DNA of 64,000 nt, taken from the NCBI RefSeq assembly GCF_001757355.1, contig NZ_MINO01000006.1:62001-126000 (forward strand), given 5' to 3'. The position numbers and the translations under genes were made by a program. Of the stretch, positions 54,392 through 64,000 are shown piece after piece. The first letter of the stretch is position 1; each line of letters starts with the position of its first letter. Under the pieces are notes generated by a model. The model had not been told where the DNA came from. It did not search any database and worked only from the letters and a program-made list of their open reading frames with translations. Source of the DNA: Sphingobium phenoxybenzoativorans. GTDB lineage: Bacteria; Pseudomonadota; Alphaproteobacteria; Sphingomonadales; Sphingomonadaceae.

Positions 54392-55170
54392 TATCTATTC
54401 AAACTCCGCTCATGCATCAGCGCCAGCCCCTGAATGGTGAGGTCGGGCGCTATCGCATCGAAAATATCACTATGATCGTCGAACAGGACGGCCAAGCCGC
54501 CGGTCGAGATCACCTTTACCGGACGGCCGATCTGCGCGCGCATCCGCGCCACCAGCCCCTCCATCATCGCCACATAGCCCCAGAAAACGCCGATCAGCAT
54601 CTGGTCCTCCGTCGTCCGCCCGATGACCGACCGGTCCTCCGGCGCTGCTATGGCGATACGGGGCAGCTTTGCGGCAGCGGCGACCAGCGCGTCCAGCGAC
54701 AGGTTGATGCCCGGCGCGATAATGCCGCCCTTATAGGCGCCGCTATAATCGACAACATCATAGGTGGTCGCCGTACCGAAATCGATGACGATCAGGTCGC
54801 CCGGATATAGGTGGTGCGCCGCGATGGCGTTGACAACCCGGTCCGCGCCCACCGACGCCGGCTCGGCCACGTCCAGTTCAATGCCCCATTCGACCGGAGC
54901 GTGACCGGCGATCAGCGGCTCGACCCGGAAATATTTCGTCGCCAGCACCTCCAGATTATGGAGCGCGCGCGGCACCACCGTCGCGATGATCACGGCATCG
55001 ACATTCTTCATCGAATAGCCGCCCAGTATCAGGAGCTGGTTCAGCCAAACGGCATATTCATCGGCGGTGCGGCGGGGGTCGGTCGCGATACGCCAGCGGG
55101 CGCGGATTCTCTGCCCGTCGACAAGCGCGAAAACGACATTGGTGTTGCCCGCATCAACGGCGAGAAGCAT
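54391..55170 (-). CDS. coaX: Type III pantothenate kinase
   Basis: 259 residues, the first enzyme of CoA synthesis from pantothenate, of the ASKHA fold and unrelated to CoaA. Phosphate-binding motifs are [18 protein letters not shown] at the start, [17 protein letters not shown], and [12 protein letters not shown]. The last of these holds the catalytic Asp. No alternative kinase is in the window. It lies between birA and rnj. Confidence 0.95.
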   Translation of the reverse strand: MLLAVDAGNTNVVFALVDGQRIRARWRIATDPRRTADEYAVWLNQLLILGGYSMKNVDAVIIATVVPRALHNLEVLATKYFRVEPLIAGHAPVEWGIELDVAEPASVGADRVVNAIAAHHLYPGDLIVIDFGTATTYDVVDYSGAYKGGIIAPGINLSLDALVAAAAKLPRIAIAAPEDRSVIGRTTEDQMLIGVFWGYVAMMEGLVARMRAQIGRPVKVISTGGLAVLFDDHSDIFDAIAPDLTIQGLALMHERSLNR

Positions 55171-55187
55171 GGAATTTCCCTTGGCTG

Positions 55188-55895
55188 TCAGACCAGAAAG
55201 ACGTCGCCGGCATGAATGGCACGGGTGGCCCCGTTATCCAAGCGCAGGATCAGCTCTCCACCCGAAGAAAGATGGTCGAACCGCCCGTCAAGAACCTCTC
55301 CATCGGGCAGGCTGACCCGCAGCGGCGTTCCGGGCCGGTGCGCGGCGGCAAGCCAGCGCATGCGGATGGGGTCAAGGCCATAGGTGCGCCAGGCATGGAG
55401 CGTGTCAGCGAAAACCGGCGCGATGGAGTCTATCAGTGTCCCGGCGCTGCTCTCAACCGCGCCCAGCGCCCACAGGCTGGTGGTCGGCCGGTCCGCTATC
55501 TGCGGATGCGCCATCACATTGACGCCGATGCCGATGATGATCGCATCGCCTGTCCGCTCCAGCAGCATGCCGCACAGTTTCGCCGGTCCCGCCATGATGT
55601 CGTTGGGCCATTTGATCTGCGTACGGCCGGGGACAAGGGCATCGATCGCCTGATGCACGGCGACGGCCGTGACCAGCGCAAGCGTCGGCGGCGGCGGGTC
55701 GCCGGGGCGGACGCGTACGATGGTCGAGCAATAGAGATTGCCGGCCGGGCTTTCCCAGTCGCGGCCCAGACGCCCCCGGCCGCCGCTCTGCCGTTCGGCG
55801 CGCAGCCAGGTCCCCTCGCCCACGCCGTCCCCCGCCAACGTCCGCATGTCGGCGTTGGTGGAGACGGTCTCCGCGACTGTGCGGATATCGATCAG
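55188..55895 (-). CDS. birA: Biotin--[acetyl-CoA-carboxylase] ligase
   Basis: About 235 residues, the short catalytic type without the DNA-binding repressor domain. It attaches biotin to AccB and PccA. Biotin- and ATP-binding segments are VSTNADM (the STN motif), [27 protein letters not shown] and IGIGVNV. The start is unclear: the only ATG that includes the STN motif, at 55976, begins 85 bases inside nuoN and adds an unlikely Gly/Arg-rich stretch; no GTG or TTG fits. I place it at the CTG at 55895, which overlaps the nuoN stop as CTGA, mimicking the common ATGA coupling. Confidence 0.85.
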   Translation of the reverse strand: MIDIRTVAETVSTNADMRTLAGDGVGEGTWLRAERQSGGRGRLGRDWESPAGNLYCSTIVRVRPGDPPPPTLALVTAVAVHQAIDALVPGRTQIKWPNDIMAGPAKLCGMLLERTGDAIIIGIGVNVMAHPQIADRPTTSLWALGAVESSAGTLIDSIAPVFADTLHAWRTYGLDPIRMRWLAAAHRPGTPLRVSLPDGEVLDGRFDHLSSGGELILRLDNGATRAIHAGDVFLV

Positions 55896-57328
55896 AACAG
55901 CGAGGCCGCAGCCGCAGCCGACACGCTGTCGAGGAAGGGATTGAGAAGATAGCCCAGAACCACCACCGCGGCGCATGCGGTCATGATCACACCCTCAACC
56001 TTGCTGCCGCCCGGCGCATATTCCGCCGCCGGTTCGTCAAAGTAGATCGTCTTGATGATCTTGAGATAATAGAAGGCGCCGATCACCGACGCGGCGATGC
56101 CGAACACCGCCAGACCCGTCAGCCCGGCCGCCACGGCCGCATCGAACACCAGGAACTTCGCCCAGAAACCGAACAGCGGCGGAATGCCCGCAAGGCTGAA
56201 CATGAAGATCGCAAAGCAGGCCGCAAGCCCCTTGCGGCTCTGCGACAGGCCGGACAGGCTGGCGATCGTCTCGACCGGATTGCCGTCCTTGTCGCGCATC
56301 TGCAGGACGCAGAGGAAGCTGCCCAGCGTCATCACGATGTAGATGGCGAGGTAGCTCATGGTCGCGGCGACGCCTGCGGGGGTGCCGGCGGCAAGCCCCA
56401 CCAGCGCGAAGCCGATATTGTTGATCGACGAATAGGCGAGCAGGCGCTTGATGTTGGTTTGGCCAATGGCGGCCACCGCGCCCAGCAGGATGGAGGTGAG
56501 CGCGACGAAGATCACGATCTGCTGCCACGCCATGCCCGCCGGCCCCATCGCCTCTATGGCGACGCGAATGGTCAGGCCCAGCGCCGCAACCTTGGGCGCG
56601 CTGGCGAAGAAGGCGGTCACCGGGGTCGGCGCGCCCTCATAGACGTCCGGGGTCCACATATGGAACGGCACGGCGCTGATCTTGAAGGCCAGGCCGGACA
56701 GCACGAACACCATGCCGAACAGCTCACCGTTCGACACGCCGTCGCCCAGCGCAGCGGCGATGCCGCCAAAGCTGGTCGTGCCGGAGAAGCCGTAGAGCAG
56801 CGAAATGCCGTAGAGCAGGATGCCGCTGGCCAGCGCGCCGAGCACGAAATATTTCAGGCCCGCTTCCGACGAGCGCTCATCCTGCCGCATGAAGCTGGCA
56901 AGGACATAGGCGGCAAGGCTGTTCATCTCCAGCCCGACATAGAGCGTCAGCAGGTCGCTGGACGACACCATCATACCCATGCCGATGCAGGCGAACAGGA
57001 TCAGGATGGGATATTCGGCCCGCAGCGCACCGCCCTGCGCAAAGAAGCGCGGCGCGACGATGATGCTGACGGCGGCCGCCAGATAGATCAGCACCTTGGC
57101 GAAACCGGCGAAGGCGTCGGCCTGGTACAGACCGTCAAAGGCGCTGCCGCCGGTCGTGGGCAGCCCGTTGAGCGACAGTGCGGCGGCGATCAGCACGCCG
57201 ACCGAGGCCCAGGATACAGCAGGGGTCGTGCGATCACCGGCATAGGCGGCGACCATCAGAAGGACGAGGCCGCCGGCTGTCAGGACCAGCTCCGGCATGA
57301 CCATCAGGAGGGAAGCAGTTTCGATCAT
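55892..57328 (-). CDS. nuoN: NADH-quinone oxidoreductase subunit N
   Basis: 478 residues with about 14 membrane helices, one of the three antiporter-like proton-pumping subunits of complex I. Signatures are FFASAPKVAALGLTIRV (with the conserved Lys), IGQTNIKRLLAYSSINNIGF, and Glu in GLEMNSLAAYVL. The start overlaps the nuoM stop by one base (TGATG); it is followed directly by birA. Confidence 0.95.
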   Translation of the reverse strand: MIETASLLMVMPELVLTAGGLVLLMVAAYAGDRTTPAVSWASVGVLIAAALSLNGLPTTGGSAFDGLYQADAFAGFAKVLIYLAAAVSIIVAPRFFAQGGALRAEYPILILFACIGMGMMVSSSDLLTLYVGLEMNSLAAYVLASFMRQDERSSEAGLKYFVLGALASGILLYGISLLYGFSGTTSFGGIAAALGDGVSNGELFGMVFVLSGLAFKISAVPFHMWTPDVYEGAPTPVTAFFASAPKVAALGLTIRVAIEAMGPAGMAWQQIVIFVALTSILLGAVAAIGQTNIKRLLAYSSINNIGFALVGLAAGTPAGVAATMSYLAIYIVMTLGSFLCVLQMRDKDGNPVETIASLSGLSQSRKGLAACFAIFMFSLAGIPPLFGFWAKFLVFDAAVAAGLTGLAVFGIAASVIGAFYYLKIIKTIYFDEPAAEYAPGGSKVEGVIMTACAAVVVLGYLLNPFLDSVSAAAAASLF

Positions 57329-58932
57329 CAGTGCGCCTCCCCCGGCGCTGCATGGGCGGCCGGTTCATGGCCCCCGGATTCAGGAGTAGAAGGTTCGTGC
57401 GTCGCAGCGCCATGGGCGTCGTGACCGGCGGGCTTGGGCGCACCCATCTTGATCTGCGCATCGCCCGGCGGCACGGCGCGTGCCAGTCGCGCTTCCAATG
57501 TCTGGATATCCGCGCGCATCGGGGCCAGGAAGCTTTCCGGATAGACGCCCATCCACAGCACGGCGGCGGCGATCGGGGCCAGCAGCCACATTTCGCGCCC
57601 TGACAGATCTTCCATCGCGGCCGCATCGGCATTCACCTGGTCGCCATAGCAGACCCGGCGATAGAGATAGAGCATATAGGCCGCGCCCAGGATGATGCCG
57701 GTCGTCGAAACCAGCGCGACCCAGCTCGACGCCTTGTAAACGCCCATCAGCGCCAGAAACTCGCCGACAAAGTTGCTCGTGCCCGGCAGGCCGACCGACG
57801 CCATGGTGAACAGCAGGAACAGCACGGCATATTTCGGCATGTTGATCGACAGGCCGCCATAGCGGCTGATCTCACGGGTATGCAGCCGGTCGTAGATGAC
57901 GCCCACGCACAGGAACAGCGCGCCGGACACCAGACCGTGGCCCAGCATCACCATCATCGCGCCCTCAATGCCATGGGTGTTGAGCGCGAACAGGCCGACC
58001 GTCACGATCGCCATATGCGCGACCGAGGAATAGGCGATCAGCTTCTTCATGTCGTTCTGCACCAGCGCGACGAGGCTGGTGTAAACGACCGCGACCATCG
58101 ACAGGCCGAACACCAGCGGCGCGAACTGCGCGGACGCCTCCGGGAACATCGGCATGGAGAAGCGGATGAAGCCATAACCGCCCATCTTCAACAACACGCC
58201 CGCCAGGATCACGGAACCCGCGGTCGGCGCCTGCACATGCGCATCCGGTAGCCAGGTATGAACCGGCCACATCGGCATCTTCACCGCAAAGCTGGCGAAG
58301 AAAGCAAGCCACAGCCATGTCTGCGCATGGGCCGGGAAATCCGTCTCCATCAGCACCGGAATGCTGGTCGTTCCCGCCTCATGCACCATCCACATCATCG
58401 CGATCAGCATCAGCACCGATCCGAGCAGGGTGTAGAGGAAGAATTTATAGCTGGCGTAGATGCGATCCGCGCCGCCCCAGATGCCGATGATCAGGTACAT
58501 CGGGATCAGTCCCGCCTCGAACATCACGTAAAAGAGGTAGATATCCTGCGCCGTAAAGACGCCGATCATCAGCACCTCCATCAGCAGGAAGGCCGCCATA
58601 TATTCGCCGACGCGCTTGTCGATCGCCACCCAGCTCGCGCCGATGCAGATCGGCATCAGGAACACGGTCAGCGCAATCAGCATCAGGGCGATGCCGTCAA
58701 TGCCGAGTGCCCAGGCGAAGCGGCCGAAGATCGGCGCATATTCAGTGAACTGCCACTGCGCACCGCTGCCCGACTGATCGAAGTTGATCCACAGGATGAT
58801 GCCCAGAACCAGATCGGCCAGCGTCGCCGCCAGCGCGATCCAGCGGGCCGTCTGCGCGCCGCTGAACAGGCAGGCGATGGCCCCCGCCATCGGCACCGCC
58901 ATCATCAGGGAAAGGATAGGAAAGCCGCCCAT
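57328..58932 (-). CDS. nuoM: NADH-quinone oxidoreductase subunit M
   Basis: 534 residues, a proton-pumping antiporter-like subunit. Key segments are [20 protein letters not shown] (helix with conserved Glu), [20 protein letters not shown] with the conserved Lys, and [20 protein letters not shown]. Unusually, the C-terminus beyond the last helix is a hydrophilic tail with repeated His ([20 protein letters not shown], ending in APGEAH). The start overlaps the nuoL stop as TAATG. Confidence 0.95.
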   Translation of the reverse strand: MGGFPILSLMMAVPMAGAIACLFSGAQTARWIALAATLADLVLGIILWINFDQSGSGAQWQFTEYAPIFGRFAWALGIDGIALMLIALTVFLMPICIGASWVAIDKRVGEYMAAFLLMEVLMIGVFTAQDIYLFYVMFEAGLIPMYLIIGIWGGADRIYASYKFFLYTLLGSVLMLIAMMWMVHEAGTTSIPVLMETDFPAHAQTWLWLAFFASFAVKMPMWPVHTWLPDAHVQAPTAGSVILAGVLLKMGGYGFIRFSMPMFPEASAQFAPLVFGLSMVAVVYTSLVALVQNDMKKLIAYSSVAHMAIVTVGLFALNTHGIEGAMMVMLGHGLVSGALFLCVGVIYDRLHTREISRYGGLSINMPKYAVLFLLFTMASVGLPGTSNFVGEFLALMGVYKASSWVALVSTTGIILGAAYMLYLYRRVCYGDQVNADAAAMEDLSGREMWLLAPIAAAVLWMGVYPESFLAPMRADIQTLEARLARAVPPGDAQIKMGAPKPAGHDAHGAATHEPSTPESGGHEPAAHAAPGEAH

Positions 58933-61001
58933 TATCGTACGATCGCCCAGGTTGCAGCCGCGGCGAGCCCGATCAGCATCACCAGCGCATAGGTGTAGAG
59001 ATAGCCCGACTGGAGCTTACGGGTGACCTTGCCGCCCTGGACAACCAGCGCGGACAGGCCATTCGGGCCGAAGCGGTCGATGAAGCCGACATCACCGAAC
59101 TTCCAGAAGAAGCGGCCGATGGCAAAGGCGGGCTTCACGAAGATCGCATTATACAGCTCGTCGAAATACCATTTGTGCAGCAGGAAATCGTAGAGAACGC
59201 TGAACTGCTCGACAAAGGCGCGCGGCCAGTCGGTGTGGCGGATGTAGCTGAGCCATGCGATGGCCAGGCCCGTCAGCATCACCGTGAACGGCGAGAATTT
59301 GACCCAGACCGGCACTTCGTGCGCGGCGTGCATCAGATGCGCATCGAACGCTATCGCGCCCCGCCAGAACTCGCCGCCTTCTTCCGCCCCGATGAACTGG
59401 TGATGGAAGATGAAGCCCGCAAACACCGCGCCGAAGCTCAGCACGATCAACGGGATCAGCATCACCCAGGGGCTTTCGTGCGGATGATATCCGCCTGTGC
59501 CGGTAACCGGTGCATGATGCCCATGGCCATGAACGTCATGACCATGCGCATGAACCGCATGCCCCGCATCTTCGTCCGCCGGATGATCATGATGACCATG
59601 ATCATGCAGCGCATGCTGGATATGCTCGGACGCTGCCCAGCGCGGCTTGCCGAAGAAGGTCAGGAACACCAGGCGCCAGCTATAGAAGCTGGTCAGCAAC
59701 GCCGCAAACACGCCGACCAGGAAGGCCAACTGCCCGCCGCCGCCCGAAGCGTAGGCCGCCTCCAATATGCCGTCCTTCGAGAAGAAGCCGGCAAAACCGA
59801 AAGTGGTCAGCGGAATGCCGACGCCTGTGATGGCCAGCGTCCCCGCCGTCATAGCCCAGAAGGTGATCGGGATTTCCTTACGCAGCGCGCCATAATAGCG
59901 CATGTCCTGCTCATGATGCATCGCGTGGATCACCGAACCCGCGCCCAGGAACAGCAGCGCCTTGAAGAAGGCGTGGGTGAACAGGTGGAACATCGCCGCG
60001 CCATAGGCGCCAACGCCCGCCGCGAAGAACATATAGCCGAGCTGCGAGCAGGTCGAATAGGCGATCACGCGCTTGATGTCGTTCTGCACCGTGCCCACGG
60101 TCGCCGCGAACAGACAGGTCGCAGCGCCGACAAAGGTCACGACACCCAGCGCCGTCTCGCTGGTTTCGAACATCGGCGACAGGCGGCACACCATGAACAC
60201 GCCCGCTGTCACCATCGTCGCCGCATGGATCAGCGCCGACACCGGCGTCGGGCCTTCCATCGCGTCCGGCAGCCAGGTGTGCAGGCCGAGCTGCGCCGAC
60301 TTGCCCATCGCGCCAATGAACAGCAGCAGGCAGAGGACCGTCATCGTGTCGAAGCGATGCCCCAGGAAACCGATGGTCGAACCGGCCATGGCGGGGGCAG
60401 CCGCCAGGATTTCAGGGATGGAGATGGTATTGAACACCAGATAGGTGCCGAAAATACCCATCATGAAGCCAAGGTCGCCAACGCGGTTGACAACGAACGC
60501 CTTGATCGCAGCGGCATTGGCGCTCGGCTTCCTGAACCAGAAACCGATCAGCAGGTAGGAGGCAAGCCCCACGCCTTCCCAGCCGAAGAACATCTGCAGC
60601 AGGTTGTTGGCCGTCACCAGCATCAACATGGCGAAGGTGAAGAGCGAGAGATAGGCGAAGAAGCGCGGCTGATCCGGGTCCTCATCCATATAGCCCCAGC
60701 TATACAGGTGGACGAGCGCGGAGACCGAAGTGACCACGACCAGCATCACTGCCGTCATGGTGTCGACCCGCAGCGCCCACTGCGCATCGAAGCTGCCCGA
60801 CTGAATCCAGGTGAATACCGGCGCAACATAAGGCTCGGCATGGCCGAACGCGAAGGACAGGAAGATCGGCCAGCTCATCGCACAGGACGCGAACAGCGCG
60901 CCCGTGGTGACGATCTTCGCCGGCACATTGCCGATCATGCGGTTGCCAAGGCCAGCGATGATCGCGGCCAGAAGCGGAAGAAGGACGATATAGAGGATCA
61001 C
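58932..61001 (-). CDS. nuoL: NADH-quinone oxidoreductase subunit L
   Basis: 689 residues, the distal proton-pumping subunit with the long lateral helix at the C-terminus. Segments are [60 protein letters not shown] and [19 protein letters not shown]. Between the membrane core and the lateral helix is a His-rich stretch of about 40 residues (around residues 458-500, containing [20 protein letters not shown]). Separated from nuoK by 136 bp that hold an inverted repeat. Confidence 0.95.
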   Translation of the reverse strand: MILYIVLLPLLAAIIAGLGNRMIGNVPAKIVTTGALFASCAMSWPIFLSFAFGHAEPYVAPVFTWIQSGSFDAQWALRVDTMTAVMLVVVTSVSALVHLYSWGYMDEDPDQPRFFAYLSLFTFAMLMLVTANNLLQMFFGWEGVGLASYLLIGFWFRKPSANAAAIKAFVVNRVGDLGFMMGIFGTYLVFNTISIPEILAAAPAMAGSTIGFLGHRFDTMTVLCLLLFIGAMGKSAQLGLHTWLPDAMEGPTPVSALIHAATMVTAGVFMVCRLSPMFETSETALGVVTFVGAATCLFAATVGTVQNDIKRVIAYSTCSQLGYMFFAAGVGAYGAAMFHLFTHAFFKALLFLGAGSVIHAMHHEQDMRYYGALRKEIPITFWAMTAGTLAITGVGIPLTTFGFAGFFSKDGILEAAYASGGGGQLAFLVGVFAALLTSFYSWRLVFLTFFGKPRWAASEHIQHALHDHGHHDHPADEDAGHAVHAHGHDVHGHGHHAPVTGTGGYHPHESPWVMLIPLIVLSFGAVFAGFIFHHQFIGAEEGGEFWRGAIAFDAHLMHAAHEVPVWVKFSPFTVMLTGLAIAWLSYIRHTDWPRAFVEQFSVLYDFLLHKWYFDELYNAIFVKPAFAIGRFFWKFGDVGFIDRFGPNGLSALVVQGGKVTRKLQSGYLYTYALVMLIGLAAAATWAIVR

Positions 61002-61029
61002 TGGCCTTCAGCCCCTTCAAAAGCCACAC

Positions 61030-61108
61030 CCGTTCGCCCTGAGCTTGTCGAAGGGCTGCACTTTTCTTTTGAAGAAAGACAGGGCTTCGACAAGCTCAGC
61101 CCGAACGG
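61030..61108. repeat. Intergenic inverted repeat, CCGTTCGCCCTGAGCTTGTCG family
   Basis: Arms CCGTTCGCCCTGAGCTTGTC and GACAAGCTCAGCCCGAACGG are almost fully complementary. It fills the nuoL-nuoK gap within the complex I operon. Confidence 0.85.
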
Positions 61109-61137
61109 CGTTTTAGAATAGCTGGATCGCACCGGGA

Positions 61138-61443
61138 TCACCCCTTCATCCGGTTGACGTCGTCGACGGCGATGGTGCCCCGTCCGCGGAAATAGATGAC
61201 GAGGATCGCAAGCCCGATGGCCGCTTCGCCCGCCGCGACGGTCAGCACGAACATGGCGAACACCTGCCCCACCAGATCGCCCAGGAAAGCGCTGAAGGCG
61301 ACGAGGTTGATGTTCACCGCAAGCAGGATCAGCTCGATCGCCATCAGGATGATGATGACATTCTTGCGATTGATGAAGATGCCGAGCACCCCCATCACGA
61401 ACAGGATCGCGCTGATGACGAGATAATGCTGAAGGCCGATCAT
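61138..61443 (-). CDS. nuoK: NADH-quinone oxidoreductase subunit K
   Basis: 101 residues with three membrane helices, the usual size. The conserved Glu residues of the proton path are in [20 protein letters not shown] and [16 protein letters not shown]. Starts [20 protein letters not shown]. It is separated from nuoJ and nuoL by gaps of 145 and 136 bp, each holding an inverted repeat, whereas nuoL-M-N are overlapping. Confidence 0.95.
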   Translation of the reverse strand: MIGLQHYLVISAILFVMGVLGIFINRKNVIIILMAIELILLAVNINLVAFSAFLGDLVGQVFAMFVLTVAAGEAAIGLAILVIYFRGRGTIAVDDVNRMKG

Positions 61444-61466
61444 GACGGCATCCCCGAAATAGATGC

Positions 61467-61571
61467 CGTCACCCCAGCGAAGGTCGACGCGAGGCGCGTG
61501 ACTCCCGTCGAAGTCTCAGGCCACAAGCGGTTCGAGTGAGGCACGAGATCCCAGCCTTCGCTGGGATGACG
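61467..61571. repeat. Intergenic inverted repeat, GTCACCCCAGCGAAGG family
   Basis: Left arm CGTCACCCCAGCGAAGG (61467-61483) and right arm CCTTCGCTGGGATGACG (61555-61571) differ by one base. Spacer of about 70 bases with no coding potential seen. It lies between nuoK and nuoJ. Confidence 0.75.
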
Positions 61572-61588
61572 CGCATATGCTATGCGCA

Positions 61589-62200
61589 TCACAGTTCCAC
61601 CCCCTGCCCGACTGGCTGGTTGATATTGCGCACCGCATCCTGCGGGCGGCGCTGGTTCTGCTTCGCGATATTCTGCCCGCGCACTCCGCCCCGCGCCCGG
61701 TGCGTCAGGACGATCGCGCCGATCATGGCGACCAGCAGGACAATGCCCGCCGCCTCGAACAGGAAGATGTAGCGGGTGTAGAGCAATGCGCCGATCGCCT
61801 GGATATTCGGCACGTCGGCCGCCGCCGGGGCCGCGCGTTGCGCGAACTGGATCGGTCCCGCCTGCCAGATGCCGACGCCCAGGATGATTTCCATCAACAG
61901 GATGATCGCCATGATCGCGCCGAACGGCAGATAGGCGACGAAGCCCGCGCGCAATTCCGCGAAATCAATGTCCAGCATCATGACGACGAACAGGAACAGC
62001 ACCGCCACCGCGCCGACATAAACGATGACAAGCAGCATCGCGATGAATTCTGCGCCCAGCAGGACCATCAGGCCCGCAGCGTTGAAGAATGCGAGGATCA
62101 GCCACAATACCGAATGCACCGGATTGCGCGCGAAGATCGTCATCGCGCCGCTCGCGATCACCACGCAAGCAAAGAGATAAAAGGCGAAGACGTGGATCAT
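61589..62200 (-). CDS. nuoJ: NADH-quinone oxidoreductase subunit J
   Basis: 203 residues with five membrane helices. Typical segments are ARNPVHSVLWLILAFFNAAG, LLGAEFIAMLLVIVYVGAVA and VLFLFVVMMLDID, followed by RYIFLFEAAGIVLLVAMIGA. A hydrophilic tail (RGGVRGQNIAKQNQRRPQDA) ends the protein. Complex I membrane arm. Confidence 0.94.
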   Translation of the reverse strand: MIHVFAFYLFACVVIASGAMTIFARNPVHSVLWLILAFFNAAGLMVLLGAEFIAMLLVIVYVGAVAVLFLFVVMMLDIDFAELRAGFVAYLPFGAIMAIILLMEIILGVGIWQAGPIQFAQRAAPAAADVPNIQAIGALLYTRYIFLFEAAGIVLLVAMIGAIVLTHRARGGVRGQNIAKQNQRRPQDAVRNINQPVGQGVEL

Positions 62201-62223
62201 TGGTCCGCAAGACCCCCCAGAAT

Positions 62224-62319
62224 CCGTTCGCCCTGAGCTTGTCGAAGGGCACGCCTGAACGAAGTGAAGGCACCTCGCTGCGCTCGGCAGAAGGCTTCGA
62301 CTTCGCTCAGCCCGAACGG
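62224..62319. repeat. Intergenic inverted repeat, CCGTTCGCCCTGAGCTTGTCG family
   Basis: Left arm CCGTTCGCCCTGAGCTTGTC and right arm ending GACTTCGCTCAGCCCGAACGG pair imperfectly. A second hairpin sits inside the spacer (CTGAACGAAGTGAAGGCACC). It lies between nuoJ and nuoI. Confidence 0.8.
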
Positions 62320-62342
62320 GATTGAATCAGACACCGCGCCCA

Positions 62343-62828
62343 TTACCGGTACGGTGCATCGGCGGCAAGGTTCGCGGCGATTGCCCGTTCCCACTTGTCA
62401 CCATTCTCAAGAAGCTTCGCCTTGTCGTAGATCAGCTCCTCACGGGTCTCCGTGGCGAACTCGAAATTCGGCCCTTCAACGATAGCGTCCACGGGGCATG
62501 CCTCCTGGCAGAAACCGCAATAGATGCACTTCGTCATGTCGATGTCGTAGCGGGTCGTGCGGCGGCTGCCATCGTCGCGCGGCTGCGCCTCGATGGTGAT
62601 CGCCTGCGCCGGGCAGACGGCCTCGCACAGCTTGCACGCGATGCAGCGCTCTTCCCCGTTGGGATAGCGGCGCAGCGCATGCTCACCCCGGAACCGCGGC
62701 GAAATCGGGTTCTTCTCATAGGGGTAGTTGATCGTCGCCTTGGGCTTGAAGAAATATTTCAAGGTCAGCCAGTGCGCCTTCACAAACTCCCAAAGGGTGA
62801 AGCTTTTGACATAATAACCGAGGCTCAT
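62343..62828 (-). CDS. nuoI: NADH-quinone oxidoreductase subunit I
   Basis: 161 residues carrying two [4Fe-4S] clusters: C62-x2-C65-x2-C68-x3-C72 ([12 protein letters not shown]) and C101-x2-C104-x2-C107-x3-C111 ([12 protein letters not shown]), clusters N6a and N6b that pass electrons to N2. The start overlaps the nuoH stop (ATGA), so the two are coupled. Confidence 0.97.
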   Translation of the reverse strand: MSLGYYVKSFTLWEFVKAHWLTLKYFFKPKATINYPYEKNPISPRFRGEHALRRYPNGEERCIACKLCEAVCPAQAITIEAQPRDDGSRRTTRYDIDMTKCIYCGFCQEACPVDAIVEGPNFEFATETREELIYDKAKLLENGDKWERAIAANLAADAPYR

Positions 62829-63877
62829 TGTGCGCCTCCATAGCGCGTCAGCATGAGGAAGCCCGAAACCAGGAATACCCAGAAGAGCGAGACGGGAAGG
62901 AAGATCTTCCAGCCCAGCCGCATAAGCTGGTCATAGCGGTAGCGGGGCACGGTCGCCTTCACCCAGGAGAAGACGAAGAAGAAGAACAGGATCTTGGCGA
63001 ACAGCCAGATGATGCCAGGCACATAATAAAGCGGCGCCCAGTCGAACGGCGGCAGGTATCCACCCCAGAACAGGATGGCGTTCAGCGCACACATCAGGAT
63101 GACGTTGGCATATTCGCCGAGCCAGTAGAGCGCGAAGGCCATGGACGAATATTCGGTCTGGTAGCCCGCGACCAGCTCGCTCTCCGCCTCGGTCAAATCG
63201 AACGGCGCGCGCGCGGTTTCGGCGAGGGCAGAGATCAGGAACATGATCGCCATCGGGAACAGCAGCGGGTTGAAGCCATTGCCGTTGATGAAACCGTAAT
63301 AGCCCTTCTGGCTTTCGACGATCGTCGTCAGGTTGAACGACCCGGCCCAGAGCACGACGCTGATCAGGATGAAACCGATCGAGACTTCGTAGCTGATCAT
63401 CTGCGCAGAGGCGCGGATCGCCGAATAGAAGGGATATTTGGAGTTGGAGGCCCAACCCGCCAGCACCACGCCATAGACACCCAGCGAACTGATCGCGAGG
63501 ATGTAGAGCAGGCCGACATTGATGTTCGCCAGCACCACGCCAACATCGAAGGGCACCACCGCCCATGCCATGAGCGCGACGGTGAAGGTGATGATCGGCG
63601 CGATCAGGAACAGCACGCGGTTGGCGGCTGTCGGGATGATGGTTTCCTGCAGGAACACCTTCGCGCCGTCCGCAAAGGACTGCAGCAGACCGAAGGGACC
63701 GACGACGTTCGGCCCCCGGCGCAGCGCCATCGCCGCCCAGATCTTCCGGTCGGCATAGATGATCATCGCGACCGCCAGCATCAGCGGCAGCGCGATCACC
63801 AGGATGCCGATGATCGTCGAGAGGAACCAGGCCAGCGCATAGGGCGCGCCGAGGGTGGATTGGAAGAAGGCGGTCAC
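62825..63877 (-). CDS. nuoH: NADH-quinone oxidoreductase subunit H
   Basis: 350 residues with eight membrane helices; it shapes the quinone site at the junction of the arms. Conserved parts are [79 protein letters not shown] and [18 protein letters not shown]. The upstream nuo genes (A to G) must lie beyond the window. Confidence 0.97.
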   Translation of the reverse strand: MTAFFQSTLGAPYALAWFLSTIIGILVIALPLMLAVAMIIYADRKIWAAMALRRGPNVVGPFGLLQSFADGAKVFLQETIIPTAANRVLFLIAPIITFTVALMAWAVVPFDVGVVLANINVGLLYILAISSLGVYGVVLAGWASNSKYPFYSAIRASAQMISYEVSIGFILISVVLWAGSFNLTTIVESQKGYYGFINGNGFNPLLFPMAIMFLISALAETARAPFDLTEAESELVAGYQTEYSSMAFALYWLGEYANVILMCALNAILFWGGYLPPFDWAPLYYVPGIIWLFAKILFFFFVFSWVKATVPRYRYDQLMRLGWKIFLPVSLFWVFLVSGFLMLTRYGGAQ

Positions 63878-63894
63878 AGAACTTGCCCCTTAAC

Positions 63895-63982
63895 CGTCAT
63901 CCCCGCGAAGGCGGGGACCCATCTCAAACCCTCACCCAGCCGACAAGCGGGGAGATGGGTTCCCGCCTTCGCGGGAATGACG
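63895..63982. repeat. Intergenic inverted repeat, CGTCATCCCCGCGAAGGCGGG family
   Basis: Left arm CGTCATCCCCGCGAAGGCGG, right arm CCGCCTTCGCGGGAATGACG, with inner arms ACCCATCTC and GAGATGGGT. It lies upstream of nuoH, where the rest of the window end holds nothing else I can identify. Confidence 0.85.
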
Positions 63983-64000
63983 AGGATTGAAAATTGCATC

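Noticed and set aside
55188..55976. birA starting at ATG 55976
   Set aside because: It would overlap nuoN by 85 bases and add a Gly/Arg-rich stretch unlike any ligase N-terminus; kept only as an alternative.
59175..61121. 648-codon open frame on the plus strand opposite nuoL
   Set aside because: The translation is extremely rich in Arg, His and Gln, typical of an antisense shadow of a membrane protein gene.
63895..63982. Possible CRISPR repeat or attachment site among the palindromic intergenic units
   Set aside because: Units are single, in different families, not regularly spaced with unique spacers, and no cas or integrase gene is near.
1..64000. tRNA or rRNA genes
   Set aside because: I looked for T-arm-like GGTTCGAATCC segments and rRNA conserved blocks; none were convincing on either strand. 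A tRNAscan run would be decisive.

Overview
The window reads as core chromosome of a GC-rich alphaproteobacterium, most likely a sphingomonad (Sphingobium/Sphingomonas type). The evidence is the gene orders lexA-comEC-gltX-gltA and trpG-trpD-trpC-moaC-moeA, an alphaproteobacterial SOS box of the form GTTC-N7-GTTC before lexA, a methylmalonyl-CoA operon under a PccR-type regulator, and many intergenic inverted repeats. I see no rRNA, tRNA, CRISPR array, prophage or insertion sequence. Almost all of the window is coding, on both strands.

Layout. 0-5.2 kb (minus): the 5' part of a secreted amidohydrolase, a MAPEG membrane protein, a PAP2 phosphatase, then E3 (lpdA), an acyl-CoA thioesterase and E2 (pdhC) of pyruvate dehydrogenase. 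5.3-17.6 kb: universal stress protein, RNase R, GlpD, an exported cupin, ProRS, a polyhydroxyalkanoate block (phaR, a short PhaC-like enzyme, phaA), alanine racemase and an MHS-family transporter. 17.6-28.3 kb: csaA and a propionyl-CoA to methylmalonyl-CoA operon (pccB, mce, a crotonase, mcm, bioB, an AT-richer membrane ORF, pccA), with the divergent regulator pccR across a shared intergenic region full of TTTGC half-sites. 28.4-33 kb: single-domain receiver, glutathione reductase, methyltransferase, pgi.

33-45.7 kb: lepB-rnc-era, then trpG-trpD-trpC-moaC-moeA (no trpE in the window), a possible 39-residue arginine-rich protein, lexA, comEC, gltX, and gltA with a clear terminator. 45.7-52.3 kb is the least explained region. 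A minus-strand set encodes an Hpt-like protein, a nucleotidyltransferase-like membrane protein, an unknown helical protein and a histidine-kinase-like protein. Opposite it lies a large protein with two membrane helices and a long coiled coil. In both the Hpt-like and the kinase-like protein the expected phosphoacceptor histidine is absent (Tyr and Arg instead). This is my best candidate for an undescribed system. 52.4-64 kb (minus): nuoH-I-J-K-L-M-N for respiratory complex I, then birA, coaX, rnj and a DUF1467 protein.

How the genes fit together: propionyl-CoA carboxylase needs biotin, and bioB sits inside its operon while birA, the ligase that attaches biotin, lies far away behind complex I. 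PDH E2/E3, citrate synthase and complex I cover acetyl-CoA formation, its oxidation and respiration; phaA/phaC/phaR cover storage of surplus acetyl-CoA. Intergenic inverted repeats of several families occur at ten places, four of them between genes of the nuo set or at its upstream edge.
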